A stretch of 64,000 nucleotides of DNA from G963665495 sp963677785 (GTDB taxonomy: Bacteria > Desulfobacterota > Desulfovibrionia > Desulfovibrionales > Desulfovibrionaceae), in assembly GCA_963677785.2 (NCBI GenBank), contig CAXXDH010000001.1:310001-374000 (forward strand), given 5' to 3'. Both the position numbers and the translations under genes were made by a program. The notes under the pieces were generated by a model that worked only from the letters and a program-made list of their open reading frames with translations, ran no database searches and was not told the origin of the DNA. Below, piece after piece: positions 18,778 through 28,034 of this stretch (positions are counted from its first letter, which is position 1; each line of letters begins with the position of its first letter).

Positions 18778-19698
18778 ATGCGCATTGTCACCAGAGCTGA
18801 TTTTGACGGCCTTGTCTGCGCTGTGCTGCTGGCGGAAGCCGGCAAAGTGGACAGCTTTCTTTTTACCCATCCGCAGGAAATCAAAGAAGGGCTGGTGGAC
18901 GTGGGGCCCTCCGATATACTTGCCAATCTTCCTTATCTGGAAAATGCGGGCGGCTGGTTCGACCATCATTTGAGCGAACTGGAACGTCTGGAGTCCGGCG
19001 TTATCAGCCTGGACGGCAAAGAATCGGACATCAGGATTCTTCCCAGCGCGGCTCATGTCATCTGGGATTTTTACGGCGGCAGCGCTGGTTTCTCCCTTCA
19101 TCTGAGCAGCCTGCTGGAAGCCGCGGACAAGGTGGACAGCGCCGCGCTTTCAGAAGAAGATGTGCGCAATCCGCAGGGCTGGGTGCTGCTCGGACTGTTG
19201 CTGGATCCGCGTACGGGCCTGACGTTGCCCCTGCCCGAAGAAGGCGCCTTGTACCGCCGCTTGATAGACCTGTGCCGGACGGAATCGGTGGAAGCCATTC
19301 TGCAGCTGCCGGAGATGCAACGGCGCATCCGTCGTTATCAAGAGGATACCCGACAGTACGAAGCCATGCTGCGGCGTTTTGCCAGGCTCTGCGATAATGT
19401 GCTGGTCATTGATCTGCGCCATGTGGACCATTTCCCCGTTGGGAACCGGTTTCTTCCCTACCTGTTGTTTCCCGAATGCAATGTGAGCGTGCAACTGCGG
19501 CGTACGAGAGAGAACGGCAGATATTCTCTTTCCGTGGGGCGTAGTATTTTCAACCTCAGCTGCTCGGCCAACATCGGCAGAATCATGGCGGAATTGGGCG
19601 GCGGCGGCCACGAGCAGGTGGGCGGCTGCCGTCTGAATGCAGCCGATGCCGAAATGGTCCTGAAGCACGTGGTTGCGCGCCTGCAGAATTGCCCCTGA
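18778..19698 (+). CDS. DHH family phosphoesterase
   Basis: 306-residue protein with N-terminal ADFDGLVCAVLL, WFDHHLSE (the DHH motif) and a C-terminal DHHA1 domain with GGGGHEQVGGC. This architecture belongs to the exopolyphosphatase/NrnA-like group, which hydrolyse short oligonucleotides, pAp or other phosphodiesters. In bacteria rich in c-di-GMP such enzymes can remove the pGpG left by EAL proteins, but that role is inference. The ATG at 18778 is selected by GGGAGAG upstream and because MRIVTRADFDG is the usual family start. Confidence 0.85.
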   Translation: MRIVTRADFDGLVCAVLLAEAGKVDSFLFTHPQEIKEGLVDVGPSDILANLPYLENAGGWFDHHLSELERLESGVISLDGKESDIRILPSAAHVIWDFYGGSAGFSLHLSSLLEAADKVDSAALSEEDVRNPQGWVLLGLLLDPRTGLTLPLPEEGALYRRLIDLCRTESVEAILQLPEMQRRIRRYQEDTRQYEAMLRRFARLCDNVLVIDLRHVDHFPVGNRFLPYLLFPECNVSVQLRRTRENGRYSLSVGRSIFNLSCSANIGRIMAELGGGGHEQVGGCRLNAADAEMVLKHVVARLQNCP

Positions 19699-19776
19699 AT
19701 TCTCCCAAGGCGTTTACTCGCTGAGGACGCCGTCCTTGATTCTTTTCTGCTTGCTCCTGTCCTTTGCCTGCTGTAG

Positions 19777-19821
19777 TATACTGTAATTATGGAGTAAACA
19801 GTGCACAATGGCGTATTGTGC
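19777..19821 (+). promoter_or_regulatory. possible promoter -10 and leader inverted repeat of usp
   Basis: TATACT at 19777-19782 could be a -10 box, but no good -35 was found at 16-18 bases. About 20 bases downstream a perfect seven-base inverted repeat (GCACAAT 19803-19809, ATTGTGC 19815-19821) lies just before the ribosome binding site of the universal stress protein gene. It could be an operator or a translation-affecting hairpin. Confidence 0.4.
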
Positions 19822-19845
19822 CAGATACCGGAAAGGAGCCCTGTT

Positions 19846-20286
19846 ATGCCTCAGTTCAACAAGATCTTATGCCCCGTTGATTTTTCCGAAGCCACGGACA
19901 CGGTCACCACGTATTGCAACGAACTGGCCTCCAAGCTGGGCGCGGAAGTCGTGGTGCTGTATGTTGCGCCGCGGATGAACCGTTATGCTGAACTGTACGT
20001 TCCGCAGGAAGATCTGACAAAGGTCGTCAATTCCATTGTTGCCGGAGCAAAAGAAAAAATGGAAGTCTGTGTGGAGACGTATTTCAAGGACGTCAAAGCC
20101 ACAGGCAAGATCAAAGTCGGTTATGGGCCCGAGGAGATTCTGAACTCCATCAAAACCGAAGATGCCGATATGGTCGTCATGGGGACTCACGGCCGTCGGG
20201 GGCTCAATCTGATTCTTTTCGGATCGGTTGCCGAACAGATCGTCAAAAAATCCCCGGTGCCCGTTGTGACCGTACGCCCTATTTAG
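19846..20286 (+). CDS. universal stress protein UspA family
   Basis: 146-residue single-domain Usp. It starts FNKILCPVDFSEATD and ends with the ATP-binding signature GTHGRRGLNLILFGSVAEQI, V(K)KSPVPVVTV, so it is of the nucleotide-binding subgroup. AAAGGAG precedes the ATG at 19846; the longer frame from 19801 uses a GTG without support. Monocistronic, followed by a strong terminator. Paralogous to the Usp gene at 58780. Confidence 0.95.
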   Translation: MPQFNKILCPVDFSEATDTVTTYCNELASKLGAEVVVLYVAPRMNRYAELYVPQEDLTKVVNSIVAGAKEKMEVCVETYFKDVKATGKIKVGYGPEEILNSIKTEDADMVVMGTHGRRGLNLILFGSVAEQIVKKSPVPVVTVRPI

Positions 20287-20290
20287 AGTA

Positions 20291-20344
20291 AAAAAGCAGG
20301 CCTGGGCAAACGCGTATCGCGTCGGCCGGGGCCTGCTTTTTTTT
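20291..20344. terminator. bidirectional rho-independent terminator
   Basis: AAAAAGCAGGCC at 20291-20302 pairs with GGCCTGCTTTTT (from about 20329), giving A-rich and T-rich flanks on both strands. It sits between the convergent usp and trmL genes and serves both. Confidence 0.85.
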
Positions 20345-20354
20345 AAATGCAAAA

Positions 20355-20822
20355 CTATCTGAGTCCGCCGACTTGGCGCAAGGCCTCATACAGGAGAATG
20401 CCCGCGGCCGTGCTCAGATTCAGGCTGCGGACCTGGCCCCAGATGGGGATGCGTACGCCCTGTGTGCAGCAGGCGAACACTTCCGGCGGCAATCCGCGTG
20501 TTTCCGGTCCGAGCAGCAGCACATCCTCCGGGCGATAGGCAAAGGTTTCGTAAGAAGCGCCCTGATTGCTGCTGGCAGGCACCAGACGCGCGCGGGGGCC
20601 GAGTTCGCCGTTGGCCAGACCTTCCGAAAAGCTCTCCCAGCCGGGCCATACCCGCAGCCGGACATGGGGCCAGTAGTCCAGCCCGGCCCGCTTGAGATGT
20701 TTGTCGTCAATGGAAAAGCCCAGGGGTTCGATCAGATGCAGGGGCGTTTCCGTGGCCGCGCACAGCCGCGCGATGTTTCCGGTATTGGGCGGGATTTCGG
20801 GCTCGTACAAGGCAATCTGCAT
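20355..20822 (-). CDS. trmL: tRNA (cytidine/uridine(34)-2'-O)-methyltransferase
   Basis: 155-residue SPOUT (trefoil-knot) enzyme. Seen are the N-terminal EPEIPPNTGNIARLCAAT, the middle LLGPETRGLP and the C-terminal knot IPIWGQVRSLNLSTAAGI, which match TrmL closely; it methylates the wobble ribose of tRNA-Leu isoacceptors. The ATG at 20822 starts seven bases after the pepF stop, with GGAG inside the pepF end, so translation is probably coupled. Confidence 0.94.
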   Translation of the reverse strand: MQIALYEPEIPPNTGNIARLCAATETPLHLIEPLGFSIDDKHLKRAGLDYWPHVRLRVWPGWESFSEGLANGELGPRARLVPASSNQGASYETFAYRPEDVLLLGPETRGLPPEVFACCTQGVRIPIWGQVRSLNLSTAAGILLYEALRQVGGLR

Positions 20823-20829
20823 CAACCGC

Positions 20830-22641
20830 TTACTCCATGCCCAGTTCTTTCAGTGCCGCGGACAGGTTGTCCACGTCCGTAGCGATGACGTCGATGGCCT
20901 TCCTCCAGAACGACGGCGTACGCAGGTCCAGGCCCAGGGCGGTTCCGGCGACGTTCTCGGCCGTGTCGCTGCCGCTCAGGCGCAAGAAGGCCTCGTACTT
21001 GGGCAGGAACTCTTTGGGATTGCTGCGGATGCGTTCGCACAGACTCAGGCTCAGCAAGTATCCGAATGTATAGGGGAAGTTGTAAAACGACACGCCGGTG
21101 ATGTAAAAGTGCAGCTTGGAGGCCCAGAACATGGGGTCCAGCTGGTCTGCGGCCAGGGTGTCGCCGTAGGACGTATGCTGCGCGTCGAGCATCAGTTCCT
21201 TGAACCGGCTCACGGGCAGCGCGCCTTTCTGGCGTTCCGTATACAGGGCGTTTTCGAACAAAAAGCGCATGCGGATGTCGCACATGAAGGTGGCCGCGTC
21301 ATTGCAGCGGGCCGTGAGCAGCGCGCAGCGTTCTTCCAGCGTGGTACGCGGGTCGTTGAGGATGGCGTCCTGCAGGAGTCGTTCGGCGAAGGTGGAGGCG
21401 GTTTCGGCCAGGGTCATGGGATAGCGAGAGGCAAAGGGGCGCTTGTCCCGCAGCAAAAAGCCGTGGTAAGCGTGCCCGAGCTCATGGGCCAGAGTCTGGA
21501 CATCGCCGATGCCCCCGCCGAAGCTCATGAAGACGCGCGACTCCCGAGATTTGAGGGAGGTGGTGCAGAAGGCGCCGGGGCGTTTCCCCGTGCGTTTTTC
21601 GGATTCAACGCGCGTGTTGTCCAGCATGCTGCGGGCAAAGTCGGCCAGGGGCGGATAGGCGTTTTGAAACGCGCCGAGCATCAGTTCCACGCCCTCGTCC
21701 CAGCCGTAGCGCCTGCTCTGCAAAAAGGGCAGCGGGCAGGACAAATCCTGAAATCCGAGCGCTTGCTTTTTCAGGCAACGGGCTTTGAGCCGCAGGTAGT
21801 TCCAGGCCACTTCTTTGTTTTCTGCCACTTCCCGCCACATGGCGTCCAGAGTTTGCCGGTCCACTGCCGCGTCGAAAAGCGGTTCTTCGAGAAAATCTTC
21901 CATGCCCCGGCGTCTGTTCAGCGTCAGGCGCGTGCCGGAGATGGAATTCAGGCTTGCGGCGGTCACTTCCTGAAATTGTTCCCAGGCCGCGTTGCCGTTG
22001 ACCAGGGCGTTGCGGCGGATTTCCGGATCAGGATCTTCCAGCAGCGCCCGGCGCTGGGCCATGGGGACGCGTTTGACGCCGCCGGATTCGGGGTCCGGCA
22101 TGTCGAACATGATCTGCCCGCTGAGCGTATCGTAGAGACGCCCCCAGGCGCTGATTCCGTCCACGCCCAGCTCCGCAGCCAGAATTTCCAGCTCCGGATC
22201 CATGGTCCGGGCGGCTTCTTCGCGCAGGCGGCGGATGGAGTAACCGGCTCCGGCCAGAGGCTTGCACGCAAGCAGTTCCTCGAACGTTTCGTTGGGGACA
22301 TCGCGCAGTGCGGCCATTACCGGGGCCATGGCCTTGGAAAAGGCTGCGCCGATCTGGGAGAGCATGGCGTCGGCCTGGCTGTATGCCTCGTTGGCCGCGT
22401 CGGCGGAACTGAGGCAGACAATATAACAGGCCAGATGCGAGTACTCCGCCATGACCCGTTCGTCCAGCAGGAAAAGCTCCATCCAGCCGGGGATGTTATC
22501 CTGGGTAATCGGGCCGAGTTCTTGGGCCTGCCGGCCGAGAGCTTCGATGCCCGCGTTGACCGCGTCGGTATGTGCAAGATGTTCGGGGCCGTTGAATTCG
22601 GGGAAAAAGGACGTCATGTCCCAATTGACGTAATCAGCCAT
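20830..22641 (-). CDS. pepF: oligoendopeptidase F (M3 family)
   Basis: 603-residue cytoplasmic zinc metallopeptidase cleaving medium-length peptides. The zinc motif HELGHAYHG lies near residue 383 in the context DVQTLAHELGHAYHGFLL. Length fits the PepF/M3 family. The ATG at 22641 is preceded by AGGAGAGATC; the longer frame is rejected. First gene of a pepF-trmL pair. Confidence 0.94.
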   Translation of the reverse strand: MADYVNWDMTSFFPEFNGPEHLAHTDAVNAGIEALGRQAQELGPITQDNIPGWMELFLLDERVMAEYSHLACYIVCLSSADAANEAYSQADAMLSQIGAAFSKAMAPVMAALRDVPNETFEELLACKPLAGAGYSIRRLREEAARTMDPELEILAAELGVDGISAWGRLYDTLSGQIMFDMPDPESGGVKRVPMAQRRALLEDPDPEIRRNALVNGNAAWEQFQEVTAASLNSISGTRLTLNRRRGMEDFLEEPLFDAAVDRQTLDAMWREVAENKEVAWNYLRLKARCLKKQALGFQDLSCPLPFLQSRRYGWDEGVELMLGAFQNAYPPLADFARSMLDNTRVESEKRTGKRPGAFCTTSLKSRESRVFMSFGGGIGDVQTLAHELGHAYHGFLLRDKRPFASRYPMTLAETASTFAERLLQDAILNDPRTTLEERCALLTARCNDAATFMCDIRMRFLFENALYTERQKGALPVSRFKELMLDAQHTSYGDTLAADQLDPMFWASKLHFYITGVSFYNFPYTFGYLLSLSLCERIRSNPKEFLPKYEAFLRLSGSDTAENVAGTALGLDLRTPSFWRKAIDVIATDVDNLSAALKELGME

Positions 22642-22796
22642 GATCTCTCCTGGCGTTTCGTTCCGGATGTTGGTGTAGGGTGTTACAGAGCCTTGCAAAG
22701 GGGAGATGGTAATTTATTGCCTATCCGGCGTCAAAGCATCAGAACGTATTTGCGAAAAATGAGAAAAAGCGGCTGAAAACGGGTGCGTCAGGGAGT

Positions 22797-23426
22797 TCAG
22801 ACGCGGGACAGGGCGCGGTATTCCGGAGCTGAATGGCGGATGGCGGGCATGTGGGGCTTGCAACGGCCCTGGCGGACGGCTTCGATCAAATCCGCCGTGC
22901 AGCAGATGGAATCGAAAAAACGGGTAGGGACACGCCCCAGTTCCTCCAGACTGTGGGCATCGCTGCCGCCTGTGGCTGTCAGGCCCCATTCTTCTATCAA
23001 GCTTTCGGCCTGCTCGTTTTCTTCAAAATTGTTGCGGCCATTGTAGCGTTCAATGGCATGAGCCCCCCAATTCAGGGCCGAAACGTCGAGCGGACGCCAG
23101 GACCGGAATGGATGGGCGGCAATGGCGATGCCTCCCTGGCCTTCCACGATGGGCAGCAGCTCTCTGGCCTGCAAACCGGGCTTGAGACGTTGAAAAGGGC
23201 CGAAGATCAGGAAATCCCCCTGGGGGGTCGCGTATTCCATGCCGATGATCACCACCAGCCCGTCCGGCTGAACACCTTCCGTAACATAATGCGTACTTTC
23301 CATGGTGTCGTGGTCCGTGATACAAACACCGTCAAGCCCCTTGCTCCGGGCGGACCGGAGCATGGTTTCCAGGGAAAGTTCGCTGCAGGAAGAAAAGGTC
23401 GTATGCACATGGAGATCTAACAACAT
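22797..23426 (-). CDS. PHP domain phosphoesterase
   Basis: 209 residues. The metal-ligand pattern of PHP proteins is complete: DLHVHTTFS at the N-terminus, CITDHDTM, GMEYATPQGDF, IAAHPFRSW and GGSDAHSLEELGR. Such proteins hydrolyse phosphoester bonds (for example pAp or nucleotide 3'-phosphates) with two or three metal ions. The substrate is unknown. The start at 23426 has no clear ribosome binding site; it is chosen because LLDLHVHT is the normal family beginning. Divergent from apgM, whose start is about 80 bases away. Confidence 0.85.
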   Translation of the reverse strand: MLLDLHVHTTFSSCSELSLETMLRSARSKGLDGVCITDHDTMESTHYVTEGVQPDGLVVIIGMEYATPQGDFLIFGPFQRLKPGLQARELLPIVEGQGGIAIAAHPFRSWRPLDVSALNWGAHAIERYNGRNNFEENEQAESLIEEWGLTATGGSDAHSLEELGRVPTRFFDSICCTADLIEAVRQGRCKPHMPAIRHSAPEYRALSRV

Positions 23427-23507
23427 TGTACTAGAATACGCCCCGAGAGTTTTTAGGGCCAATATTTTATTGCAATGCATAATTTGTTATCCATCGAGTA
23501 TATCTAT

Positions 23508-24818
23508 ATGAAGACGAAAAAATGCGTATTGATTCTTTTGGACGGGCTTGCAGATCGCAGTTACGCGGAGCTTGGCGACCAGACGCCTCTGCAGGCCGCG
23601 GATACGCCATGTCTGGACAAACTGGCGCGTATGGGCGGTTGCGGGCTTTATCACAGTACTTCGCCGGGGATTCCCATGCCCAGTGAAAGCGCTCATTACG
23701 GCGTACTTGGCTATCCGCCCGGGGCTTTTCCTGGGCGCGGCTATCTGGAAGCGCTGGGGCAGGAGCTGTCTCTGGAACCTCAGGATGTGGCCATGCTGGC
23801 CCATTTGAGTGGTGTGGAAAGCCGCGACAACGTACTTGTCTCGGTCAAAGACTGTCCGGAGGTGCAAGAGACTGCCGCCGCCTCTCTGGCCGCGTCGTTG
23901 CCTGAGTTCCAGCATGAGGGCCTGCAGATTCGTTTTCATCGCGGTAAGGGGATTTTCGGCGTATTGGTTGTCAGGGGCGGGGCGTCCGTCCATTTTACCG
24001 ATACCAACACCATGCTCGAAGGCCAACCTCTGGCCGCCTTACGCGCCATGAGCGGTTGGGAGAACGATTCCAGAACCATGCGAACGGTACGGGCGTTGTA
24101 TTTGTACCTGCGTAATGCTTATACTGTGCTGGTGGCGCATCCGGAGAACATGGCCCGCAGCCTGGAGGGGCGTCCGGTGATCAACGCGCTGGTGACGCAG
24201 CGTCCCGGCAAATACGTCGAAGTCGCATCGATCACCGAGCGTTGGGGGCTGCGCAGTGTTTTTCTGGGCAGCGGGACACTGTATGCGGGCATGGCCCGCC
24301 ACCTGGGCATGGAATACTACGCCATGGCGGACAGTGGCGATCCTGGGGAGGACCTGGCCCGGCGGCTGGTGCAGGCGCGTGAAATTCTGGAAGAACGGGA
24401 TTTTGTTTTTGTGCATACCAAAGCGCCGGACAAGGCCGCGCATACGAAAAACCCGGAGGCCAAGAAAGCGGTGATCGAGGCTTTGGATTCGGGCCTTGCC
24501 GCATCCGTGGCTCCGTTGGTAGCGGATCCCGAGGTGCTGGTGGTGGTCACTGCGGACCATGCCACGCCCAGCGCCGGCCCTTTGATCCACTCGGGCGAAT
24601 GGGTGCCCGTGCTTTTTTCCGGCCCCAACGTGCGGCGGGATGGAGTGGAGCGCTTTGACGAGGTGGTTGCCGCCGGAGGTTCCCTGGGCTGCCTGCGGGG
24701 ACAGGAGCTGATGCAGATGCTTCTGAACTGCCTGGACCGGGCCCGGTTGCAGGGCATTCGGGAAGTACCCGATCCGGCTTTTTACTGGCCCGGCGCGTAC
24801 AAACCCTTTGTGCTGTAA
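23508..24818 (+). CDS. apgM: 2,3-bisphosphoglycerate-independent phosphoglycerate mutase, archaeal type
   Basis: Glycolytic enzyme interconverting 3- and 2-phosphoglycerate. 436 residues, alkaline-phosphatase fold with ILLDGLADR at the start, the nucleophile context PMPSESAHYGVLGYPP, and C-terminal metal ligands FVHTKAPDKAAHTKN and VTADHATPS. This is the ApgM/COG3635 form found in archaea and in many sulfate reducers, not the larger GpmI. The ATG at 23508 is used as MKTKKCVLILLDG is the expected beginning. Confidence 0.93.
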   Translation: MKTKKCVLILLDGLADRSYAELGDQTPLQAADTPCLDKLARMGGCGLYHSTSPGIPMPSESAHYGVLGYPPGAFPGRGYLEALGQELSLEPQDVAMLAHLSGVESRDNVLVSVKDCPEVQETAAASLAASLPEFQHEGLQIRFHRGKGIFGVLVVRGGASVHFTDTNTMLEGQPLAALRAMSGWENDSRTMRTVRALYLYLRNAYTVLVAHPENMARSLEGRPVINALVTQRPGKYVEVASITERWGLRSVFLGSGTLYAGMARHLGMEYYAMADSGDPGEDLARRLVQAREILEERDFVFVHTKAPDKAAHTKNPEAKKAVIEALDSGLAASVAPLVADPEVLVVVTADHATPSAGPLIHSGEWVPVLFSGPNVRRDGVERFDEVVAAGGSLGCLRGQELMQMLLNCLDRARLQGIREVPDPAFYWPGAYKPFVL

Positions 24819-24877
24819 GGCAATAACGCGGCTGCCGTGGTGTGGCCCTGCGACAATATTTTTACTGCCAGAGGCAT

Positions 24878-25450
24878 ATGCATACAGATTATGAATACCC
24901 GGTGGGCGTGGTGCACGGGCGTTTTCAGATACTGCACAACGACCACCTGGAATACATTCTTGCGGGCAAGGTGCGCTGCAAACGGCTGGTGGTGGGAATA
25001 ACCAACCCTGATCCGTTCCTGACTAGGGAGGACGAGGCGGACCGCAACCGCTCGTCGCGCATGGCGAATCCGCTGAGCTACTACGAGCGGATGTTGATGG
25101 CCGAAGCCGCGTTGCTGGAAGCCGGCATACCGCATGCGGATTTCGTCATCACGCCGCTGCCCATTAATATTCCGGATTTGTATCAATGCTACGTGCCGCT
25201 GAACGCCATGTTTTTTCTGACCATCTACGACGCCTGGGGGCGCAGCAAAAAAGAGCGTTTTCAGTCCATGGGGCTACGTACGTGCGTGCTCTGGGAGCGG
25301 CCGGAGCAGGAAAAGAAACTCACGGGTACGGAGATACGGCGTCGCATTGTGCAGGATGAATCCTGGGAGGAAATGCTGCCTCCGGCGGTGGCGGCTCTGG
25401 TGCGGCAATGGAATCTCCGCCAGCGGCTGCGTGATCTGGCCGGAAAGTGA
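24878..25450 (+). CDS. nicotinamide-nucleotide adenylyltransferase-like protein
   Basis: 190-residue nucleotidyltransferase of the HIGH-type superfamily: VVHGRFQILHNDHLEYI near the N-terminus (the second His is in HNDH) and the C-terminal GTEIRRRI, replacing ISSTxIR. Closest in pattern to archaeal-type NMN adenylyltransferases and related cytidylyltransferases. Substrate assignment is tentative. AGAGGC precedes the ATG at 24878. It lies 59 bases after apgM on the same strand. Confidence 0.78.
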   Translation: MHTDYEYPVGVVHGRFQILHNDHLEYILAGKVRCKRLVVGITNPDPFLTREDEADRNRSSRMANPLSYYERMLMAEAALLEAGIPHADFVITPLPINIPDLYQCYVPLNAMFFLTIYDAWGRSKKERFQSMGLRTCVLWERPEQEKKLTGTEIRRRIVQDESWEEMLPPAVAALVRQWNLRQRLRDLAGK

Positions 25451-25468
25451 ACGAGCGGTCCGCGGCGC

Positions 25469-26797
25469 TCAGTATTCTTCGGGGAGCATCTCGACCCTGT
25501 TGCGTCCGTTTTCCTTGGCCAGGTAGAGTCCCTTGTCCGCGATACGCAGCATGTCGTCCACAGAGTGCACGTCGCTGCGTTGCAATGTGCAGATGCCCAT
25601 GCTCACCGAAATGCGCAGGTCGCCTTGTGATGTGGAGCTGGTGTTTTTTTCTATGGCCGAACGCAGGCGTTCCGCCACAATCCAGGCTGTTTCCTCGTTG
25701 GTTTCAGGGAGAACGGCGGCGAATTCCTCTCCACCAAGCCGTCCGAGTATGTCGAAATTGCGCAGGGTCCGGCTGCCTGTTTGCGCCAGCGTGATGAGTA
25801 CATCGTCTCCGGCGTCATGGCCGTATTGGTCGTTGATGGATTTGAAGTGGTCCACGTCGAACATGAGCAGGGACATGGAAATTTTGTATCGCTGGGCCCT
25901 GGAAAATTCACGGTGGGCCAGTTCCATGAAATGACGCCTGTTGTAAAGGCCAGTAAGACCGTCCGTCGTGGCGAGTTTGTGCAGTTTGTTCTCCATGGCC
26001 TTGCGTTCGGAGATATCCACGGCAAAGAACAGCACGGTGTTGTCCGTGACCAGATCCAGGGTGATATCCCAGGTTCGTCCGAGGGCCTGAATCTCCTTCA
26101 AGCGTTCGGACATCTTCTGGGAAAGGGGAAAACCATGCTCCAGGGCCTCGATGAGCACGGGGAAATGATCCAGAAAAAAGGGGGTATTCAGGCTGTCGCC
26201 CACAGAAATGCCGAGTTCCACAGCGAAGTTATTGCCGGAGAGCACCTGCCGGGAATCACGGTTCAGCAGCATGGCCGGATAAGGCAGGCTGTTCAGAAGC
26301 AGCTCGTTCAGCCGTTTTTGTTCGATCAGTTCGTGCTGGTTTCGCAGAGCTTCGGCGATCTTGCCCAGAGCGGTGTAGAGTTTTGGGGGCAGGATGGGTT
26401 TGGTGACGTAGGAGCTGACTCCGAGTTCCAGCGCCTGATGCAGAATATGGGAATCATCCATGCAGGTGGTCAATATCAGAGGGGTGTCCCGCCGGATGGA
26501 ACGTATGGCTTTGCACATCTGCAGGCCGTCCATTTTGGGCATCAGAATGTCCGTGACGACCACGTCGGGTTTGAATTTGACAAAGGAGAGCAACCCATCC
26601 TGTCCGTTGATGGCCGTATAGAGCTTCTTGACGCGGTGTTCGAGGATTTCTATGACGGTGTCCAGGGTATAGGGGTCGTCTTCCACGTAGAGCACCGTCA
26701 AAGTCTGCAGGGCTTCCAAGGCTGCGGAGACCTCGGTGGAAGCGTCGGGGGAAGAATCGTGATCTTGGGAGGTTTGCGGGTCAATTTTCTTTTTCAA
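25469..26797 (-). CDS. response regulator with GGDEF domain (diguanylate cyclase)
   Basis: 442 residues: receiver domain (about 30-155; VLYVEDDPYT, VVVTDILMPKMDG, SYVTKPI), a PAS-like segment (about 165-270), and a GGDEF domain (about 280-440) with the active-site variant GGEEF, DVDHFKSINDQYGHDAGD and RNRVEM. The active-site residues are all present, so c-di-GMP synthesis is expected. The start is a TTG overlapping the end of the upstream EAL-HDOD gene by 17 bases, so the two are translationally coupled. An RxxD inhibitory site is not visible at the usual place. Confidence 0.92.
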   Translation of the reverse strand: MKKKIDPQTSQDHDSSPDASTEVSAALEALQTLTVLYVEDDPYTLDTVIEILEHRVKKLYTAINGQDGLLSFVKFKPDVVVTDILMPKMDGLQMCKAIRSIRRDTPLILTTCMDDSHILHQALELGVSSYVTKPILPPKLYTALGKIAEALRNQHELIEQKRLNELLLNSLPYPAMLLNRDSRQVLSGNNFAVELGISVGDSLNTPFFLDHFPVLIEALEHGFPLSQKMSERLKEIQALGRTWDITLDLVTDNTVLFFAVDISERKAMENKLHKLATTDGLTGLYNRRHFMELAHREFSRAQRYKISMSLLMFDVDHFKSINDQYGHDAGDDVLITLAQTGSRTLRNFDILGRLGGEEFAAVLPETNEETAWIVAERLRSAIEKNTSSTSQGDLRISVSMGICTLQRSDVHSVDDMLRIADKGLYLAKENGRNRVEMLPEEY

Positions 26798-28013
26798 AGT
26801 AGGATTCCGTCCACTTAAGGGCCTTGTGGTAGCTCAAGGCGACCAGCCCGGGGTCTAAGGCAAGTTTTTGCATCAGGGCGTCCAGTTTCTCCCAATCGGC
26901 GTCTTCGAAGCAAAAGCTGAGTTCAAGCCAGGAGCGATATTTGTTCTGGTCGCCCAACAAGGCCTGCATGATGGGGGGCGCAAGGGGAAGTTCCGCCAGG
27001 ATGTCCGGCATGGGAATGTCCAGCATGGAATCCAGCAGGGAGAACAGGCCCATCAAAAAAAGTGCGTTCTGGTCATTGGCATTGGCGTGCGCTTCGGCGA
27101 TGGTTTCCAGCAGTTTGCCGCGCAAAAGCGCCGTACGGGACAGCTCCCGTGTTTTCCCCTGTTGGAGCATGTCGGTCATGATGATGACGCGCAGCCAGCT
27201 TTTGAGTTGTTTCCAGCCCAAAAGCGTGATGGCATGTTTTACCGAGGTAATTTTCCTGCTGAAACCGAAGACCGGGGAGTTCAAAAATTTCAAAAGCCTG
27301 TAACTGATGGACACGTCGGCCTGGATTGTTTCCGCCAGTTTGTCCATCTCGGCGGAGTCGTTTTCGATAAGTTTGCACAGTTTCAGGCGCATCATTTCAT
27401 TGGAATTCAGTTTTCTGCCTGTAATATTTTCCGGGCGCTGAAAAAAGAACCCCTGAAACAGGCTGAAGCCCATTTGGGAAACAAGCTGGAATACCTCATG
27501 GTTTTCAATGCGTTTGGCCATAAGCTGCACATGTGCCTTTTGCAGTACAGTGACGACTTTTTCCAGCCAAACGGCAGGACGGCTCAGCGTGTCGATTGTA
27601 ACGATATCGCAAAGATGTATGAGCGGAATCGCCTGCTTATTGCCCTCAAAGTCATCCACGGCAATGCAATAGCCGTCTTGCTTGAGTGCTGCAAGGGCCT
27701 CCAGAACCTTGGCGTCCGGAGAAGACTGTCCGTTGACTTCGATGATGACCTGTTCCGGAGGCAAGGCGTACGGAACGTGCTCCAGAATCAGATCCGAAGT
27801 GAAGTTGATCATGAGCTTCTTGTTTTGCTGCAGCAGCTCGTTGAGACAAACCACCGTGCCGGCGGCCACCTGCATGGTGGCATCGCATCTGTTAGAAATC
27901 ACCGCCCGCTGAGCGGATTGACTGTCGCGAAAGAACAATTCATAGCCCAAAATCTGCTTTTTTATGTCGAAAATGGGCTGTCTCGCCATGAAGAAATCTA
28001 AATAAGTTGTCAT
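26781..28013 (-). CDS. EAL-like/HDOD signalling protein (YuxH type)
   Basis: About 410 residues. The N-terminal half is an EAL-type fold (MARQPIFDIKKQILGYELFFR, VDDFEGN, KRIENHEVF, GFSLFQGFFF) with the catalytic glutamate motif changed to ELF and the DDFGTG loop to DDFEGN, so hydrolysis of c-di-GMP is unlikely. The C-terminal half is HDOD (ETIQADVSISYRLLKFLNSP, ITSVKHAITLLGWKQL). Start is uncertain between the ATG at 28013 and one at 27989; no strong ribosome binding site precedes either. It is coupled to the GGDEF regulator. The paralogue at 59671 has the same layout. Confidence 0.88.
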   Translation of the reverse strand: MTTYLDFFMARQPIFDIKKQILGYELFFRDSQSAQRAVISNRCDATMQVAAGTVVCLNELLQQNKKLMINFTSDLILEHVPYALPPEQVIIEVNGQSSPDAKVLEALAALKQDGYCIAVDDFEGNKQAIPLIHLCDIVTIDTLSRPAVWLEKVVTVLQKAHVQLMAKRIENHEVFQLVSQMGFSLFQGFFFQRPENITGRKLNSNEMMRLKLCKLIENDSAEMDKLAETIQADVSISYRLLKFLNSPVFGFSRKITSVKHAITLLGWKQLKSWLRVIIMTDMLQQGKTRELSRTALLRGKLLETIAEAHANANDQNALFLMGLFSLLDSMLDIPMPDILAELPLAPPIMQALLGDQNKYRSWLELSFCFEDADWEKLDALMQKLALDPGLVALSYHKALKWTESYFEKEN

Positions 28014-28034
28014 AAAAAAAACGCTTGAAAGCAC

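Noticed and set aside
20692..22776. 694-codon frame opposite pepF
   Set aside because: Antisense to pepF; no family motif and biased His/Gln/Gly content as for other shadows.
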